A stretch of DNA of 64,000 nt from Caballeronia megalochromosomata (GTDB lineage: Bacteria; Pseudomonadota; Gammaproteobacteria; Burkholderiales; Burkholderiaceae). The notes beneath the pieces are model-generated. The model made no database searches and was not told the origin of the DNA. It saw nothing but the letters and a program-made list of their open reading frames with translations. Below are positions 40,820-49,819 of the stretch, one piece after another. Within the stretch, counting starts at the first letter, position 1; each line of letters opens with the position of its first letter. A program made the position numbers and the translations under genes. The stretch lies in the NCBI GenBank assembly GCA_001580565.1, contig LRBF01000240.1, forward strand, positions 36,790 to 100,789, written 5' to 3'.

Positions 40820-41616
40820 TATGCGAACTGCCGGTAGCTTTCGTCGAAGGTGCGCGCCGTCTTTTCGACCCATGGATTGAAGCGCAGCAGACGCCGCGCG
40901 CGCGCGGGCAGTTCGGCGAACACGTCGCGCGGCACGTCGATATGCACCTCGGGCCGGAAGTACCACGCGCGGCTGTAGCCGATCACGACCATCGGACGCG
41001 GCTCGCCGGTCAGATTCGGCGTGCCGCGATGCAGTCCGCGCACATCGCGAACCATCACGTCGCCCACTTTCATCGGCACGAGTTCGGCGGCGAAGCGCCC
41101 TGCTTCCAGGCCGGCCAGCGCTTCGTCGCGCGACATGCGATGCGTGCCGCGCGTCGTTTCGAGCGGACCGTTGCGCTCATCCACATCGACCAGCGGGAAA
41201 TTCACCGCGAGCTGGAATGACGGCGTTTCGGGTTGATCGTCGAAAAGCGGCGGTGTATCGCGATGCCAGTCCTGATACACGGAGCCGAGCACGGGCGTAT
41301 CGGTGGCGAGCTGGCACATCACCGGATCGCGCCCCGCCACGCGCTCGACGATTGCGACGATGTCTTCATCGCAAAAGATCGACGGGTCCGCGAATTCGCC
41401 TTCGAACGGCAGCGTGACGTAGTAGCGGCCCGGCCCGCGATTGCCGCTCGTCGATGCTTCGCGCGCGGCATCGACGTGCGGTTGCAGAAGCGGCGCGAAC
41501 GCATCGCGCCAGGCGTCGAGCGTCGCACGCGGGAAATGGTCGCGCAGCAACACGAAGCCGTCTCGTTCGAACGCTTCGGCGAGCGCATCTCGCGTGCTCT
41601 CGTCGTACTTGGCCAT
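40816..41616 (-). CDS. Phytanoyl-CoA dioxygenase-family (PhyH) Fe(II)/2-oxoglutarate oxygenase
   Basis: A 266-residue non-haem iron oxygenase of the PhyH family. The iron triad is seen as His-X-Asp in YQDWHRDTPPLF and the distal His in RGLHRGTPNLTGEPRPMVV, whose following Arg would bind 2-oxoglutarate. N-terminal ERDGFVLLRDHFPRATLDAW is typical. The substrate is unknown, and such an oxygenase is not a standard part of furanose transport clusters. The ATG at 41616 faces two operator-like repeats in the divergent promoter with the lacI-type gene. Confidence 0.88.
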   Translation of the reverse strand: MAKYDESTRDALAEAFERDGFVLLRDHFPRATLDAWRDAFAPLLQPHVDAAREASTSGNRGPGRYYVTLPFEGEFADPSIFCDEDIVAIVERVAGRDPVMCQLATDTPVLGSVYQDWHRDTPPLFDDQPETPSFQLAVNFPLVDVDERNGPLETTRGTHRMSRDEALAGLEAGRFAAELVPMKVGDVMVRDVRGLHRGTPNLTGEPRPMVVIGYSRAWYFRPEVHIDVPRDVFAELPARARRLLRFNPWVEKTARTFDESYRQFAY

Positions 41617-41671
41617 GCGCGATCTCCTCGTTGCGAGTGCGAGGACAGAATCGCATGCGTGTAATTCGTTC

Positions 41672-41691
41672 GTCAATATTATTAGTAATAA
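41672..41691. promoter_or_regulatory. LacI-type operator O1 in the divergent promoter
   Basis: GTCAAT-ATT-ATTAGT (41672-41686), also readable as TTATTA-G-TAATAA (41679-41691). It shares the ATTAGT half-site with O2 and O3 and lies about 60 nt upstream of the dioxygenase start. Confidence 0.55.
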
Positions 41692-41749
41692 CTGGTGAAA
41701 ACCCCGATCTGAAATGTCCAATAACCGCGTGCTTTCCGCGTCATTCATC

Positions 41750-41761
41750 ACTAATATTAGT
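41750..41761. promoter_or_regulatory. LacI-type operator O2, perfect palindrome ACTAATATTAGT
   Basis: A 12-bp perfect palindrome 67 nt before the lacI-type start, in the divergent region shared with the dioxygenase gene. It uses the same half-sites as O3, with zero spacing. Confidence 0.7.
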
Positions 41762-41827
41762 AGCAAGTTTCTCCGGCTCGCGGAACAGGGTCCGCGAAGC
41801 GTTCAGAGGCCGCACGCGACACGAGCA

Positions 41828-42916
41828 ATGAAAAAATCCACGCAACGCCGCCCGACGATGACCGACATCGCGAAGCTCACCGGAGTCTCGCAATCGACGG
41901 TCTCGCTCGTGCTGAACAACGCGAGCGGCGCGAAGTTTTCCGACATCACGCGCGACAAGGTGCTGCGCGCCGCGCAGGAACTCGGCTATCGCATGACGCA
42001 GCGCGAGCCGGTCGCCGCACTGGAGAATCAGGGCGAGCGCAATCTGATCGTCTATCTCGCCGACGAAATTTCGACGAGCCCGCATCCGGTCGTCAGCATC
42101 GACGGCGCGCGCGATGCCGCGTTCGCCAACGGCCGCATGCTCGCGGTCTATTCGACGCACGGCAACGCGGAGATCGAGGCGCGCGTGCTCGACGCGACAC
42201 TCGGCAATCCGAACGTGCTGGGCGTGATCTACGCGACGGTCTATACGCGCCGCGTGACGCTGCCCGCGGTGCTCGCGCGGGTTCCGACCGTGCTGCTCAA
42301 CTGCTATACGAGCGATGCGAGCGTGTCCTCGGTCGTGCCCGCGGAAGTCGCGGGCGGCCACACCGCGACGGACCATTTGCTGGCCGCGGGGCACAAGCGC
42401 ATCGGCTATATCAACGGTGAGCCGTGGCAGGACGCGGCGCGCGATCGGCTGAAGGGTTATCGGACCGCGCTCGCGACGGCCGATCTGCCGTTCGCGCCGG
42501 AACTCGTGCGCGAAGGCGACTGGAGCCCGGGCACGGGCTTCGAACAGACGCTCTCGCTGATGCGCGAGCCGAATCCGCCGAGCGCCATCTTCTGCGCGAA
42601 CGACCTGATGGCGCTCGGCGCGATCGAGGCGCTGAAGCAACTGGGCCTGCGCGTGCCCGACGACGTCTCCGTGCTCGGCTATGACGATCAGGAAATCGCG
42701 CGGCATACGCATCCGCCGCTTTCCACGGTCGTGCTGCCGAACTATGAACTCGGGCGCTGGGCGGTCGAGACGCTGCTCCAGGAAGAAGAGAATCGCGCGG
42801 CAGGCGCGCCGGTGCGGCGCCGTACCGTGAAACTCGACGGGCCGCTGATCGAGCGCGGTTCGGTCAGGGAAATTACCGACGTCAGACAGCTCGCAACTAA
42901 TAATATTAGTGATTGA
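41828..42916 (+). CDS. LacI-family transcriptional regulator of the furanose cluster
   Basis: A 362-residue LacI-type repressor. The N-terminal helix-turn-helix and hinge are MTDIAKLTGVSQSTVSLVLN at about 11-30 with RDKVLRAAQELGYR. The periplasmic-binding-like effector domain follows (AIFCANDLMALGAIEALKQL, VPDDVSVLGYDD). The ATG at 41828 precedes a family-like N-terminus; longer frames run through the operators. The gene's last codons (ATNNISD) are themselves the third operator copy, upstream of the transporter genes. It probably represses both the divergent enzyme pair and the transporter until a sugar ligand binds. Confidence 0.92.
   Translation: MKKSTQRRPTMTDIAKLTGVSQSTVSLVLNNASGAKFSDITRDKVLRAAQELGYRMTQREPVAALENQGERNLIVYLADEISTSPHPVVSIDGARDAAFANGRMLAVYSTHGNAEIEARVLDATLGNPNVLGVIYATVYTRRVTLPAVLARVPTVLLNCYTSDASVSSVVPAEVAGGHTATDHLLAAGHKRIGYINGEPWQDAARDRLKGYRTALATADLPFAPELVREGDWSPGTGFEQTLSLMREPNPPSAIFCANDLMALGAIEALKQLGLRVPDDVSVLGYDDQEIARHTHPPLSTVVLPNYELGRWAVETLLQEEENRAAGAPVRRRTVKLDGPLIERGSVREITDVRQLATNNISD
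42896..42910. promoter_or_regulatory. LacI-type operator O3 inside the 3' end of the regulator gene
   Basis: ACTAAT-AAT-ATTAGT, perfect 6-bp arms with a 3-bp spacer, about 135 nt before the transporter binding-protein start. It encodes the residues Thr-Asn-Asn-Ile-Ser. Confidence 0.7.
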
Positions 42917-43044
42917 CCGTTAATAAAACGCGATGAAATAATCGCCGAAGTCGCAGTACGCATTACCACTCTCGCAGCAGGCAGACCGGGCAACACAAGC
43001 ATCGGCACTACTAGAAAAAGGCAAACCATTCCATGGAGGAAGAC

Positions 43045-44052
43045 ATGCTGTCGCTAGAGAAGAAATCGCGCCTGGGCCTGCGCCCGCTCGCTGCCGCACT
43101 GACCGCCCTGACGCTCGCGGCCGGCCTGAGTGCCGCCCACGCGGCCGATGACGCACTGCCGAAGATCCCGAACAAAAAGCCGTTGAAGGTTGGCTTCGCG
43201 CAGACGGAGAGCAATAACCCGTGGCGTCTCGCGGAAACGAAGAGCTTCAAGGACATCGCCGCGAAATGCGGCTGGCAGATGGTCATGACCGACGCCAACA
43301 GCTCCGCGGCCAAGCAGGTCTCGGACATCCAGAGCATGATCGCGCAGCACGTCGATCTGCTCGTGTTCCCGCCGCGTGAAGAGAAGCCGCTCGTGCCGGT
43401 CGTGATGCAGGCGAAGAAAGCGGGCATTCCGGTGATTCTCGTCGACCGCAACATCGATCAGTCGATGGCGAAGGCGGGCAAAGACTACATCACGTTCATC
43501 GGTTCGGACTTCATCGATCAGGGGCACCGCGCCGCCGACTGGCTCGTGAAGGCGACCAACGGCAAGGCGACGATCATCGAGCTTGAGGGCTCGACCGGCG
43601 CTTCCGCCGCGAACGATCGCAAGAAGGGCTTCGACGAAGTCATCGCGAAGAACCCTGACATGAAGATCGTCGCGTCGCAAAGCGGCGACTTCGCCCGCGA
43701 CAAGGGCCGACAGGTGATGGAGACGCTTTTGCAGGCGCATCCGGATGTCACCGCGGTCTACGCGCACAACGACGAAATGGCGCTCGGTGCGATCGCCGCG
43801 ATCAAGGCGGCCGGCAAGCAGCCGGGCAAGGACATCGTCCTCGTGACGATCGACGGCACCAAGGGCGGCCTCGAAGCGATCAAGGCGGGCGAGCTCGGTG
43901 CGAGCGTGCAGTCGAGCCCGTTCTTCGGGCCGCTCGCATGCGACGTCGCGCAAAAGTACGCGAAGGGCGAGACTGTTCCGCCGTGGGTGAAGGTCTCGGA
44001 CCGTTTCTACGACAAGAGCAACGTCGACGCGAGCATGCAGTACGGGTACTGA
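43045..44052 (+). CDS. ytfQ: YtfQ-like galactofuranose-type ABC substrate-binding protein
   Basis: A 335-residue periplasmic binding protein with a signal peptide (residues about 1-34, ending SAAHA). The mature protein follows E. coli YtfQ closely: LKVGFAQTESNNPWRLAET, VDRNID, IIELEGSTGASAANDRKKGF, IVASQSGDFARDKGRQVME and VYAHNDEMALGAI. YtfQ binds galactofuranose; relatives bind other furanoses, so the exact sugar is open. GGAGG lies 5 nt before the ATG at 43045, which is preferred to the ATG at 43033 that overlaps that site. It is the first transporter gene, and a hairpin-T structure separates it from the ATPase gene. Confidence 0.88.
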   Translation: MLSLEKKSRLGLRPLAAALTALTLAAGLSAAHAADDALPKIPNKKPLKVGFAQTESNNPWRLAETKSFKDIAAKCGWQMVMTDANSSAAKQVSDIQSMIAQHVDLLVFPPREEKPLVPVVMQAKKAGIPVILVDRNIDQSMAKAGKDYITFIGSDFIDQGHRAADWLVKATNGKATIIELEGSTGASAANDRKKGFDEVIAKNPDMKIVASQSGDFARDKGRQVMETLLQAHPDVTAVYAHNDEMALGAIAAIKAAGKQPGKDIVLVTIDGTKGGLEAIKAGELGASVQSSPFFGPLACDVAQKYAKGETVPPWVKVSDRFYDKSNVDASMQYGY

Positions 44053-44070
44053 GCGAAGTGTGTGTGACTT

Positions 44071-44101
44071 GCGGGCGCCGGATCGACGGCGCTCGCTTTT
44101 T
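44071..44101 (+). terminator. Intra-operon hairpin with T-tract after ytfQ
   Basis: GCGGGCGCCG pairs with CGGCGCTCGC (one G-T pair) around GATCGA and is followed by TTTTT. Placed after the binding-protein gene, it should lower expression of the downstream transporter genes or protect the ytfQ mRNA. Confidence 0.75.
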
Positions 44102-44121
44102 CATTTCGACGGACTCACGGC

Positions 44122-45684
44122 ATGCCTCAGACTCCCCTTCTCGACATGCAGGACATCGACATCGCGTTCGGCGGCGTCGCCGCGCTGAAGCGCGCGCGCC
44201 TCTCGGTCGCGGCGGGCGAAGTGCATGCGCTCATCGGCCAGAACGGCGCGGGCAAGTCCACGCTCATCAAGATTCTCACCGGCGCCTATCGCAAGAGCGC
44301 GGGCACGATCCGTTTCGATGGCCGCGAGGTCGATTTCCGCACGCCGAAGGACGCGCGCGCAGCGGGCATCAGCACGATCTATCAGGAAATCAATCTCGTG
44401 CCGTTCCGTTCGGTCGCGGAGAACATCTTTCTCGGACGCGAACCGCGCCGTTTCGGTCTCATCGACTGGAAGACGGTGCAGCGGCGCGCGGCTGAACTGC
44501 TCGAATCATTCGGATTGCGAATCGATGTTAAGAAACCCGTGCGCGAGTATTCCACCGCGATCCAGCAGATGGTTGCGCTCGCACGGGCGGTTTCGTCGGA
44601 TGCGAGGCTGGTCATCATGGACGAATCGACGTCCTCGCTCGACGAACGCGAAGTCGAACTGCTCTTCACCGTCGTGCGCCGTTTGCGCGACGACGGCCGC
44701 GCGGTGATCTTCGTCTCGCATCGGCTCGATGAACTGTATGCGTTGTGCGATCGCGTTACCGTGATGCGAGACGGTCAGACCGTCGCCGAAAACGCGATGC
44801 AGGAGATGGACAAGCTGAAGCTCGTCACGACGATGCTCGGCCGCACGCTCGCCGCCGTCGTGCATGAAGACAGCGCGGTGAAGGAAGCCAATCTCGCGAA
44901 GCGCGGGGCCGTTGCACTCTCCGCGCAAGGGCTCGCCGCGGGCGCGAAAGTCACGGACGTATCGCTCGACGTGCATGCGGGCGAAGCCGTCGGTCTCGCC
45001 GGTCTGCTCGGCTCGGGCCGCACGGAAACGATGCGTCTGCTCTTTGGCGCGGACCGTCCGGCCATGGGCGCGCTCGCGGTCAGCGGCGAGCGCGTCGCGT
45101 TCAGATCGCCGAAAGACGCCATCGCGCGCGGCATCGCTTATCTGACGGAAGATCGCAAGGCCGAAGGCATCGTGCCGGAATTGTCCGTGCGCGACAACCT
45201 CACGCTCGTGTGTCTGCCCGCGCTGACGAAGCGCGGCGTGGTCGATGTCGCGAAGCAGCGCGAGATCGTTGATGGTTTCATCGAATCGCTCGGCATCAAA
45301 CTGCGCTCGCCCGATCAGCCGATACGTGAACTCTCCGGCGGCAATCAGCAGAAAGTGCTGCTCGCGCGCTGGCTCGCGACGCACCCTCGCCTCCTGCTGC
45401 TCGATGAACCTACGCGCGGCATCGACGTGGGCGCGAAAGCCGATGTCGCGAAGATCGTACGCGAACTGCGCGATGCAGGTCTTGCGGTGCTGCTGTCCGC
45501 ATCGGAACTGGAAGAACTCACGGCGGTGGCCGATCGCGCGGTCGTGATACGCGACGGCGAAACGGTCGCGCAGCTCGATGGCGCGCAAATGAACGAGGCA
45601 TCGATCATGGACGCGATCGCTTACGGCGCGGGCGCGGAGTCGACACTCGCCGAAGCGGTGGAGGAAGCAAAGCATGATCGATGA
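44122..45684 (+). CDS. ytfR: YtfR-like sugar ABC ATPase, two nucleotide-binding domains
   Basis: A 520-residue duplicated ABC ATPase of the monosaccharide-importer class. Domain 1 has Walker A GQNGAGKSTLIKILTG (about 38-53) and Walker B LVIMDESTSSLD, with an atypical signature, YSTAIQQMVALARA. Domain 2 has a degenerate Walker A (LLGSGRTETMRLLFG), signature LSGGNQQKVLLARWLA and LLLLDEPTRGIDVG. This asymmetry is normal for the RbsA/YtfR class, where one site is catalytic. It energises the two permeases encoded downstream; its end overlaps the first permease gene by 11 nt. Confidence 0.9.
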   Translation: MPQTPLLDMQDIDIAFGGVAALKRARLSVAAGEVHALIGQNGAGKSTLIKILTGAYRKSAGTIRFDGREVDFRTPKDARAAGISTIYQEINLVPFRSVAENIFLGREPRRFGLIDWKTVQRRAAELLESFGLRIDVKKPVREYSTAIQQMVALARAVSSDARLVIMDESTSSLDEREVELLFTVVRRLRDDGRAVIFVSHRLDELYALCDRVTVMRDGQTVAENAMQEMDKLKLVTTMLGRTLAAVVHEDSAVKEANLAKRGAVALSAQGLAAGAKVTDVSLDVHAGEAVGLAGLLGSGRTETMRLLFGADRPAMGALAVSGERVAFRSPKDAIARGIAYLTEDRKAEGIVPELSVRDNLTLVCLPALTKRGVVDVAKQREIVDGFIESLGIKLRSPDQPIRELSGGNQQKVLLARWLATHPRLLLLDEPTRGIDVGAKADVAKIVRELRDAGLAVLLSASELEELTAVADRAVVIRDGETVAQLDGAQMNEASIMDAIAYGAGAESTLAEAVEEAKHDR

Positions 45685-46654
45685 CACGCAACGCGCCGCG
45701 CCGATCGTGCAGGCACCCGTGAAAAAGAAGCGCAGCGTAGCGATCCAGCGCGAAGTCGCCGTGCTCGTCGCGATGATCGTCTTCAACCTGATCTTCACGC
45801 AGCACTTTCTTTCGCTGCAGACGTTCAACGTGAATCTCACGCAGGTGGTGACGATCGTGATCGTCGGCATCGGCATGACGCTCGTCGTCGCGACGGGCGG
45901 TATCGATTTGTCGGTCGGCGCCTCGATGGCGATCTCCGGTGCGCTCGCGCCGATGCTCTTCATGAATATCGACGGACCGCTGGGCATTCTGCTCGCGTTC
46001 ACGTTGCCGATCATCGCCGCCGCCACGTGTGGCGTCTTCAACGGTTTTCTCGTGACGCGTCTGAACGTGCAGCCGATCGTCGCGACCCTGGTGCTCTTCA
46101 TCGCGGGGCGCGGCATCGCGCAGGTCGTCACCGATGGCAGCCTGCAGGCGTTCAACAATCCCGCGTTTCAGTGGATCGCGCTCGGCAAGATCGCGGGCGT
46201 GCCCTTCCAGATCCTGCTGATGCTCGTGCTCGTCGCGCTCTTCACATGGATCGTGCGCAAGACGCTCTTCGGCAAATATCTGCTCGTGACCGGCGGCAAC
46301 GAGGAGGCGGCCTATCTGTCCGGCATTCCGACCGCGCGCGTGAAGATGATCGCGTACACCGTATGCGCGGCGCTCGCGGGACTCGCGGGGCTCATTTCGA
46401 TTTCGGTGAATTCATCGTCGGATGCAAACGTGGTGGGACTCGGCGTCGAGCTCGATGCGATCGCGGCGGTCGCCGTCGGCGGCACCGCGTTGACGGGCGG
46501 CAAGGCGTATATCACGGGCACGCTGATCGGCGCGCTCATCATCCAGTTGCTGCGTTACACGCTGCTCGCGCACGGCATTCCGGATGCGGCCGCGCTCGTG
46601 CTCAAGGCCGCGATCATCATCGCCGCGGTGTACGTGCAACGCAAGCGAGGCTGA
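45674..46654 (+). CDS. ytfT: YtfT-like sugar ABC permease
   Basis: A 326-residue permease of the RbsC/BPD-2 family with about 8-10 helices. Hallmarks are IGMTLVVATGGIDLSVGASM near 75-94, the cytoplasmic coupling loop LVTGGNEEAAYLSGI near 210-224, and VGGTALTGGKAYITGTLIGA near the end. It pairs with the YjfF-like permease to form the membrane channel. The start overlaps the ATPase gene by 11 nt. Confidence 0.88.
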   Translation: MIDDTQRAAPIVQAPVKKKRSVAIQREVAVLVAMIVFNLIFTQHFLSLQTFNVNLTQVVTIVIVGIGMTLVVATGGIDLSVGASMAISGALAPMLFMNIDGPLGILLAFTLPIIAAATCGVFNGFLVTRLNVQPIVATLVLFIAGRGIAQVVTDGSLQAFNNPAFQWIALGKIAGVPFQILLMLVLVALFTWIVRKTLFGKYLLVTGGNEEAAYLSGIPTARVKMIAYTVCAALAGLAGLISISVNSSSDANVVGLGVELDAIAAVAVGGTALTGGKAYITGTLIGALIIQLLRYTLLAHGIPDAAALVLKAAIIIAAVYVQRKRG

Positions 46655-46661
46655 CTGCGCT

Positions 46662-47615
46662 ATGAAGAAGAACCTGCCCATTCTGATTGCGCTCGTCGCG
46701 TTGCTCGTGCTTGGCGTCACGCGTTATGAGCATTTTTTGTCCGCGTATAACGTGACGTCGTTCTGGCGATACAACTCGATGTTCCTGTTGATCTCCATCG
46801 GCATGGCGTTCGTGATCATCACGGGCGGCATCGATCTGTCGGTCGGCGCGGTGGCGGCGCTTGCAAGCGTCGTAGCGGCGCTGGCGAGTCCGCACGGCGC
46901 GTGGGCCGGCGTGCTCGCGGGATCGTTCGCGGGGCTCGCGGTCGGCGCGCTGAATGGACTCGTCATCACGCATATGCGGATTCTGCCGTTCATCGTCACG
47001 CTGGCGACGAGCCTCGGCGCGCATGGTCTCGCGTTGTTGCTCGGTCATAACGATGCGGTGGCGATATCGTCGGACATGAACTTCGCCGCGTTCGGGCAAG
47101 GCGATTTTCTGGGCTTGCCGATTCCTGGAATCGTCTGCGCGGCGGCGGCGGTGATCGGGTGCGTCGCGTTGCGCAGTTCGCGGTTCGGGCGGCATGCGCT
47201 CGCCATCGGCGGCAGCGAAGAGGCTTCGCGATTGATGGGCCTGAACGTCGATCGCACGCTGGTCTTCGTCTATGCCGTATCCGGTTTGCTCGCCGGCATC
47301 GCGGGCGCGATTCTCGCCGCGCAGTTCGGCGCGGGACAGCCGAACGAGGGCGTCGGCTGGGAGTTGTTCGCCATTTCGGCCGTGGTGCTCGGCGGCACGC
47401 GTTTGACGGGCGGTGAAGGGTCCATCGCGATGACCATCGCTGGTGTCGCGCTGCTGGGTCTCGTCTTCAATCTTCTGAACTTCGAAAACGGGCTCGGGTA
47501 TATCTCGCTTTCGGCTTACTGGCAGTCGGTGATTCGCGGGCTGTTTCTGTTGCTCGTCATCGTGTTGCAGGCGCGGGTGTTGAGCGGGAAGAAGGCGATG
47601 AAGGTGGCGCACTGA
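46662..47615 (+). CDS. yjfF: YjfF-like sugar ABC permease
   Basis: A 317-residue second permease of the same family: MAFVIITGGIDLSVGAVAAL near 45-64, coupling loop AIGGSEEASRLMGL, and VVLGGTRLTGGEGSIAMTIAG. The gene order binding protein, ATPase, permease, permease is that of the E. coli ytfQRT-yjfF galactofuranose importer. The ATG at 46662 follows the preceding stop by 7 nt; a longer in-frame frame overlaps that gene. A hairpin follows at 47625. Confidence 0.87.
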   Translation: MKKNLPILIALVALLVLGVTRYEHFLSAYNVTSFWRYNSMFLLISIGMAFVIITGGIDLSVGAVAALASVVAALASPHGAWAGVLAGSFAGLAVGALNGLVITHMRILPFIVTLATSLGAHGLALLLGHNDAVAISSDMNFAAFGQGDFLGLPIPGIVCAAAAVIGCVALRSSRFGRHALAIGGSEEASRLMGLNVDRTLVFVYAVSGLLAGIAGAILAAQFGAGQPNEGVGWELFAISAVVLGGTRLTGGEGSIAMTIAGVALLGLVFNLLNFENGLGYISLSAYWQSVIRGLFLLLVIVLQARVLSGKKAMKVAH

Positions 47616-47624
47616 AAATGAATA

Positions 47625-47645
47625 CGGCCCGATCGCATCGGGCCG
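47625..47645. terminator. Hairpin between the furanose operon and the MHS transporter gene
   Basis: CGGCCCGAT and ATCGGGCCG form a perfect 9-bp stem around CGC, between two convergent genes. It has no T-tract on the plus side. It is a likely shared 3' barrier. Confidence 0.5.
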
Positions 47646-47670
47646 CAGTTGAGTCGCCTACCGCAATTCA

Positions 47671-49065
47671 TCAGGCGTGCCGATGCTCCGGCAGCCTCTC
47701 ATGCGCAGCGTCCTCGCGACGCGATCCGGCAACGGTCTTCGCGCCAGGAATCTCCCGCCCGCGCAGCGAGCACCCGACGGTCTCGGTGACGAACAACAAC
47801 GCGACAGCGCCGACCGCGCAGGCGCCCATCATGTAGTACGCCGGCACCAGCGTGCTGCCCGTGCGGCCGATGAGCCAGTCGGTGACCATCGGCGCGGTGC
47901 CGCCGAAGATCGACGTCGAAATGTTATAGGCGATCGCCATGCCCGCATAACGCGCCTGCGTCGGGAACATCGCGGGGAACATCGCTGAGATGCTCGCGAG
48001 TTGCGGCACATAAAGCAGGCCCAGCACGGCGAGGCCGATCAGCGCGCCGGCGATGCCGTGCGACATCAGCGTGAACATCGGCACGGCCGCGACGAAGATG
48101 CCGACGAGCGACAGCCACCACACCCTCTTGCGCCCGATTCGATCGGACAAAGCGCCCGCGAACGGCAGCAGCACCATCATCGACAACATGCCGATCAAGG
48201 GAAGCAGCAGCGAAAGGTTGTCGCTCATGCCGAGCTCCTTCTTCATGAAGGTCGGCATGTACGCGAGCAGCACGTAGTTCACCACGTTCAGCGCGACCAC
48301 CAGACCGCCGAGCTGAAGCAGCGGCTTCCAGTAGTGCGCGAAAAGCTCACGCAACGGCACGCCCGCATGATGTTCGCGTTCGGATGCTTCGGCGCACTCG
48401 CGGAACACCGGCGTATCTTCCATCTTCGAGCGAAGGTACAGGCCGATCACACCGAGCGGCGCCGCGACGAGGAACGGCAGACGCCAGCCCCACGCGTGCA
48501 TCGCATCGTTGCCGAGCAGAACCGAGCAGCCGAGCATCAGGAATGCACCCAGCGAGAAGCCCGCAAGCGTGCCGAACTCCAGGAAGCTGCCGCAAAACCC
48601 GCGCTTGTGATCGGGCGCGTACTCGGCCATGAAGGTCGCCGCGCCGCCGTATTCGCCGCCGGTCGAGAAGCCCTGGATCATGCGCAGCGCGACGAGCGCC
48701 GCGGGCGCCCACAGGCCGATGCTCGCATACGACGGCAAGAGGCCGACGAGCAGCGTCGCCATCGACATGATGATGATGGTCAGCGCGAGCACATGCTTGC
48801 GGCCGAGGCGGTCGCCGAGCGGGCCCCAGAAGAGTCCGCCGAGCGGCCGGACGAGAAAGGAGATCGCGAAGGTCGCGAGCGCGAAGAGCGTGGCTTGCGC
48901 GGTGCTGCCGGGAAAGAGCGCGGCCGAAATATAGGTGAGGCCGTAGCTGTAGATGCCGTAGTCGAACCACTCGGTCGCGTTGCCGATGGCCGAAGCCGCC
49001 ATCGCGCGTCTGATGGGCCCGCGCGACTGCGCGTCTTGCCTCGTGGATGAATGCACGTCACTCAT
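47671..49065 (-). CDS. MHS-family MFS transporter (organic acid/proton symporter)
   Basis: A 464-residue, 12-helix major facilitator of the metabolite:H+ symporter family, related to KgtP, ShiA and ProP. Signature segments are IGNATEWFDYGIYSYGLTYI near 26-45, FLVRPLGGLFWGPLGDRLGR near 69-88, and RMIQGFSTGGEYGGAATFMA near 126-145. The family imports dicarboxylates, shikimate, betaines and similar solutes; the substrate here is not evident. It is a single-gene unit. The upstream 280 bp contains the palindrome GTCCTAGGAC at 49164-49173 and no recognisable gene. Confidence 0.9.
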   Translation of the reverse strand: MSDVHSSTRQDAQSRGPIRRAMAASAIGNATEWFDYGIYSYGLTYISAALFPGSTAQATLFALATFAISFLVRPLGGLFWGPLGDRLGRKHVLALTIIIMSMATLLVGLLPSYASIGLWAPAALVALRMIQGFSTGGEYGGAATFMAEYAPDHKRGFCGSFLEFGTLAGFSLGAFLMLGCSVLLGNDAMHAWGWRLPFLVAAPLGVIGLYLRSKMEDTPVFRECAEASEREHHAGVPLRELFAHYWKPLLQLGGLVVALNVVNYVLLAYMPTFMKKELGMSDNLSLLLPLIGMLSMMVLLPFAGALSDRIGRKRVWWLSLVGIFVAAVPMFTLMSHGIAGALIGLAVLGLLYVPQLASISAMFPAMFPTQARYAGMAIAYNISTSIFGGTAPMVTDWLIGRTGSTLVPAYYMMGACAVGAVALLFVTETVGCSLRGREIPGAKTVAGSRREDAAHERLPEHRHA

Positions 49066-49345
49066 GGTCGTTGTCCGGATGCGTCAGTGTCCCGGTGTTG
49101 CGCGCGTTCACGTGCATCACCGCCTTGAGATCAAGATACAGACGCATGCAGCACGCCTCGCATGTCCTAGGACGATCGGAGCGCTGGGGTTTTCCCGAAA
49201 GCACGGGCCATTCTTGCCGATCGGTTGCGGATGGCGTGATGCTTCTTACCGCGTTGCCTGCGCAGACATGCCGCCTGCGTGGATATCGCCGCATACGACG
49301 TACCCACGCGAAAGCGTCATAGGACAATTTCCGGGCGCACGACAA

Positions 49346-49612
49346 TCACGGCTCCGGATTTTCGATATCCGCCATGACGATGCGTCTGCCGAGCGCTTCG
49401 GCGGCGCGCCGCGCGTCCTCGCTGGATTCGAACGGGCCGATCGTCGCGCAACCGTCGAATGGATAGAGCACGCGCTTGTCGCGCTTGCGCACGACCTTCA
49501 GTGTGCCGATGTGCATGCCCGTCGCGTTGACTACGTACGATGCGTAGATGTCGAAGCCTTCGTATGTCCCTGCATCGGATATTGGCGTGGTTCTGGGCAT
49601 CGTTCTGGACAT
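49346..49612 (-). CDS. Small protein of unknown function
   Basis: An 88-residue protein with a beta-rich core: YEGFDIYASYVVNATGMHIG, TLKVVRKRDKRVLYPFDG and ATIGPFESSEDARRAAEALG, then a short tail. It resembles small single-domain proteins of Burkholderia relatives that combine a strand-rich sheet with one amphipathic helix, but I cannot name the family securely. Met1 (49612) and Met5 (49600) are both possible starts. The open frame continues much further upstream only because it runs antisense through the kinase gene. Confidence 0.6.
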   Translation of the reverse strand: MSRTMPRTTPISDAGTYEGFDIYASYVVNATGMHIGTLKVVRKRDKRVLYPFDGCATIGPFESSEDARRAAEALGRRIVMADIENPEP

Positions 49613-49819
49613 GTTCTCGATCGTCGGGGCGGCGTCAGGACGCAACGTGTGTTGGCATCGGGTCAGCAAAAAGCGTTCCGATCGCCCGCGCCTTTGCAGG
49701 CGGGCCTGCCGCGCGCACGGCCATTGCAAAACGGAGCGCGTTCCGTGCGAGAATTCGACAAGCGCTCTTACGCGCCGTGACAGCGCGGCGCGCGAGCGAC
49801 TCAAGGAGACCAGGCGTCG

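Noticed and set aside
49164..49173. Palindrome GTCCTAGGAC before the MHS transporter gene
   Set aside because: A single 10-bp palindrome with only a weak second TAGGAC near 49320; not enough to claim an operator.
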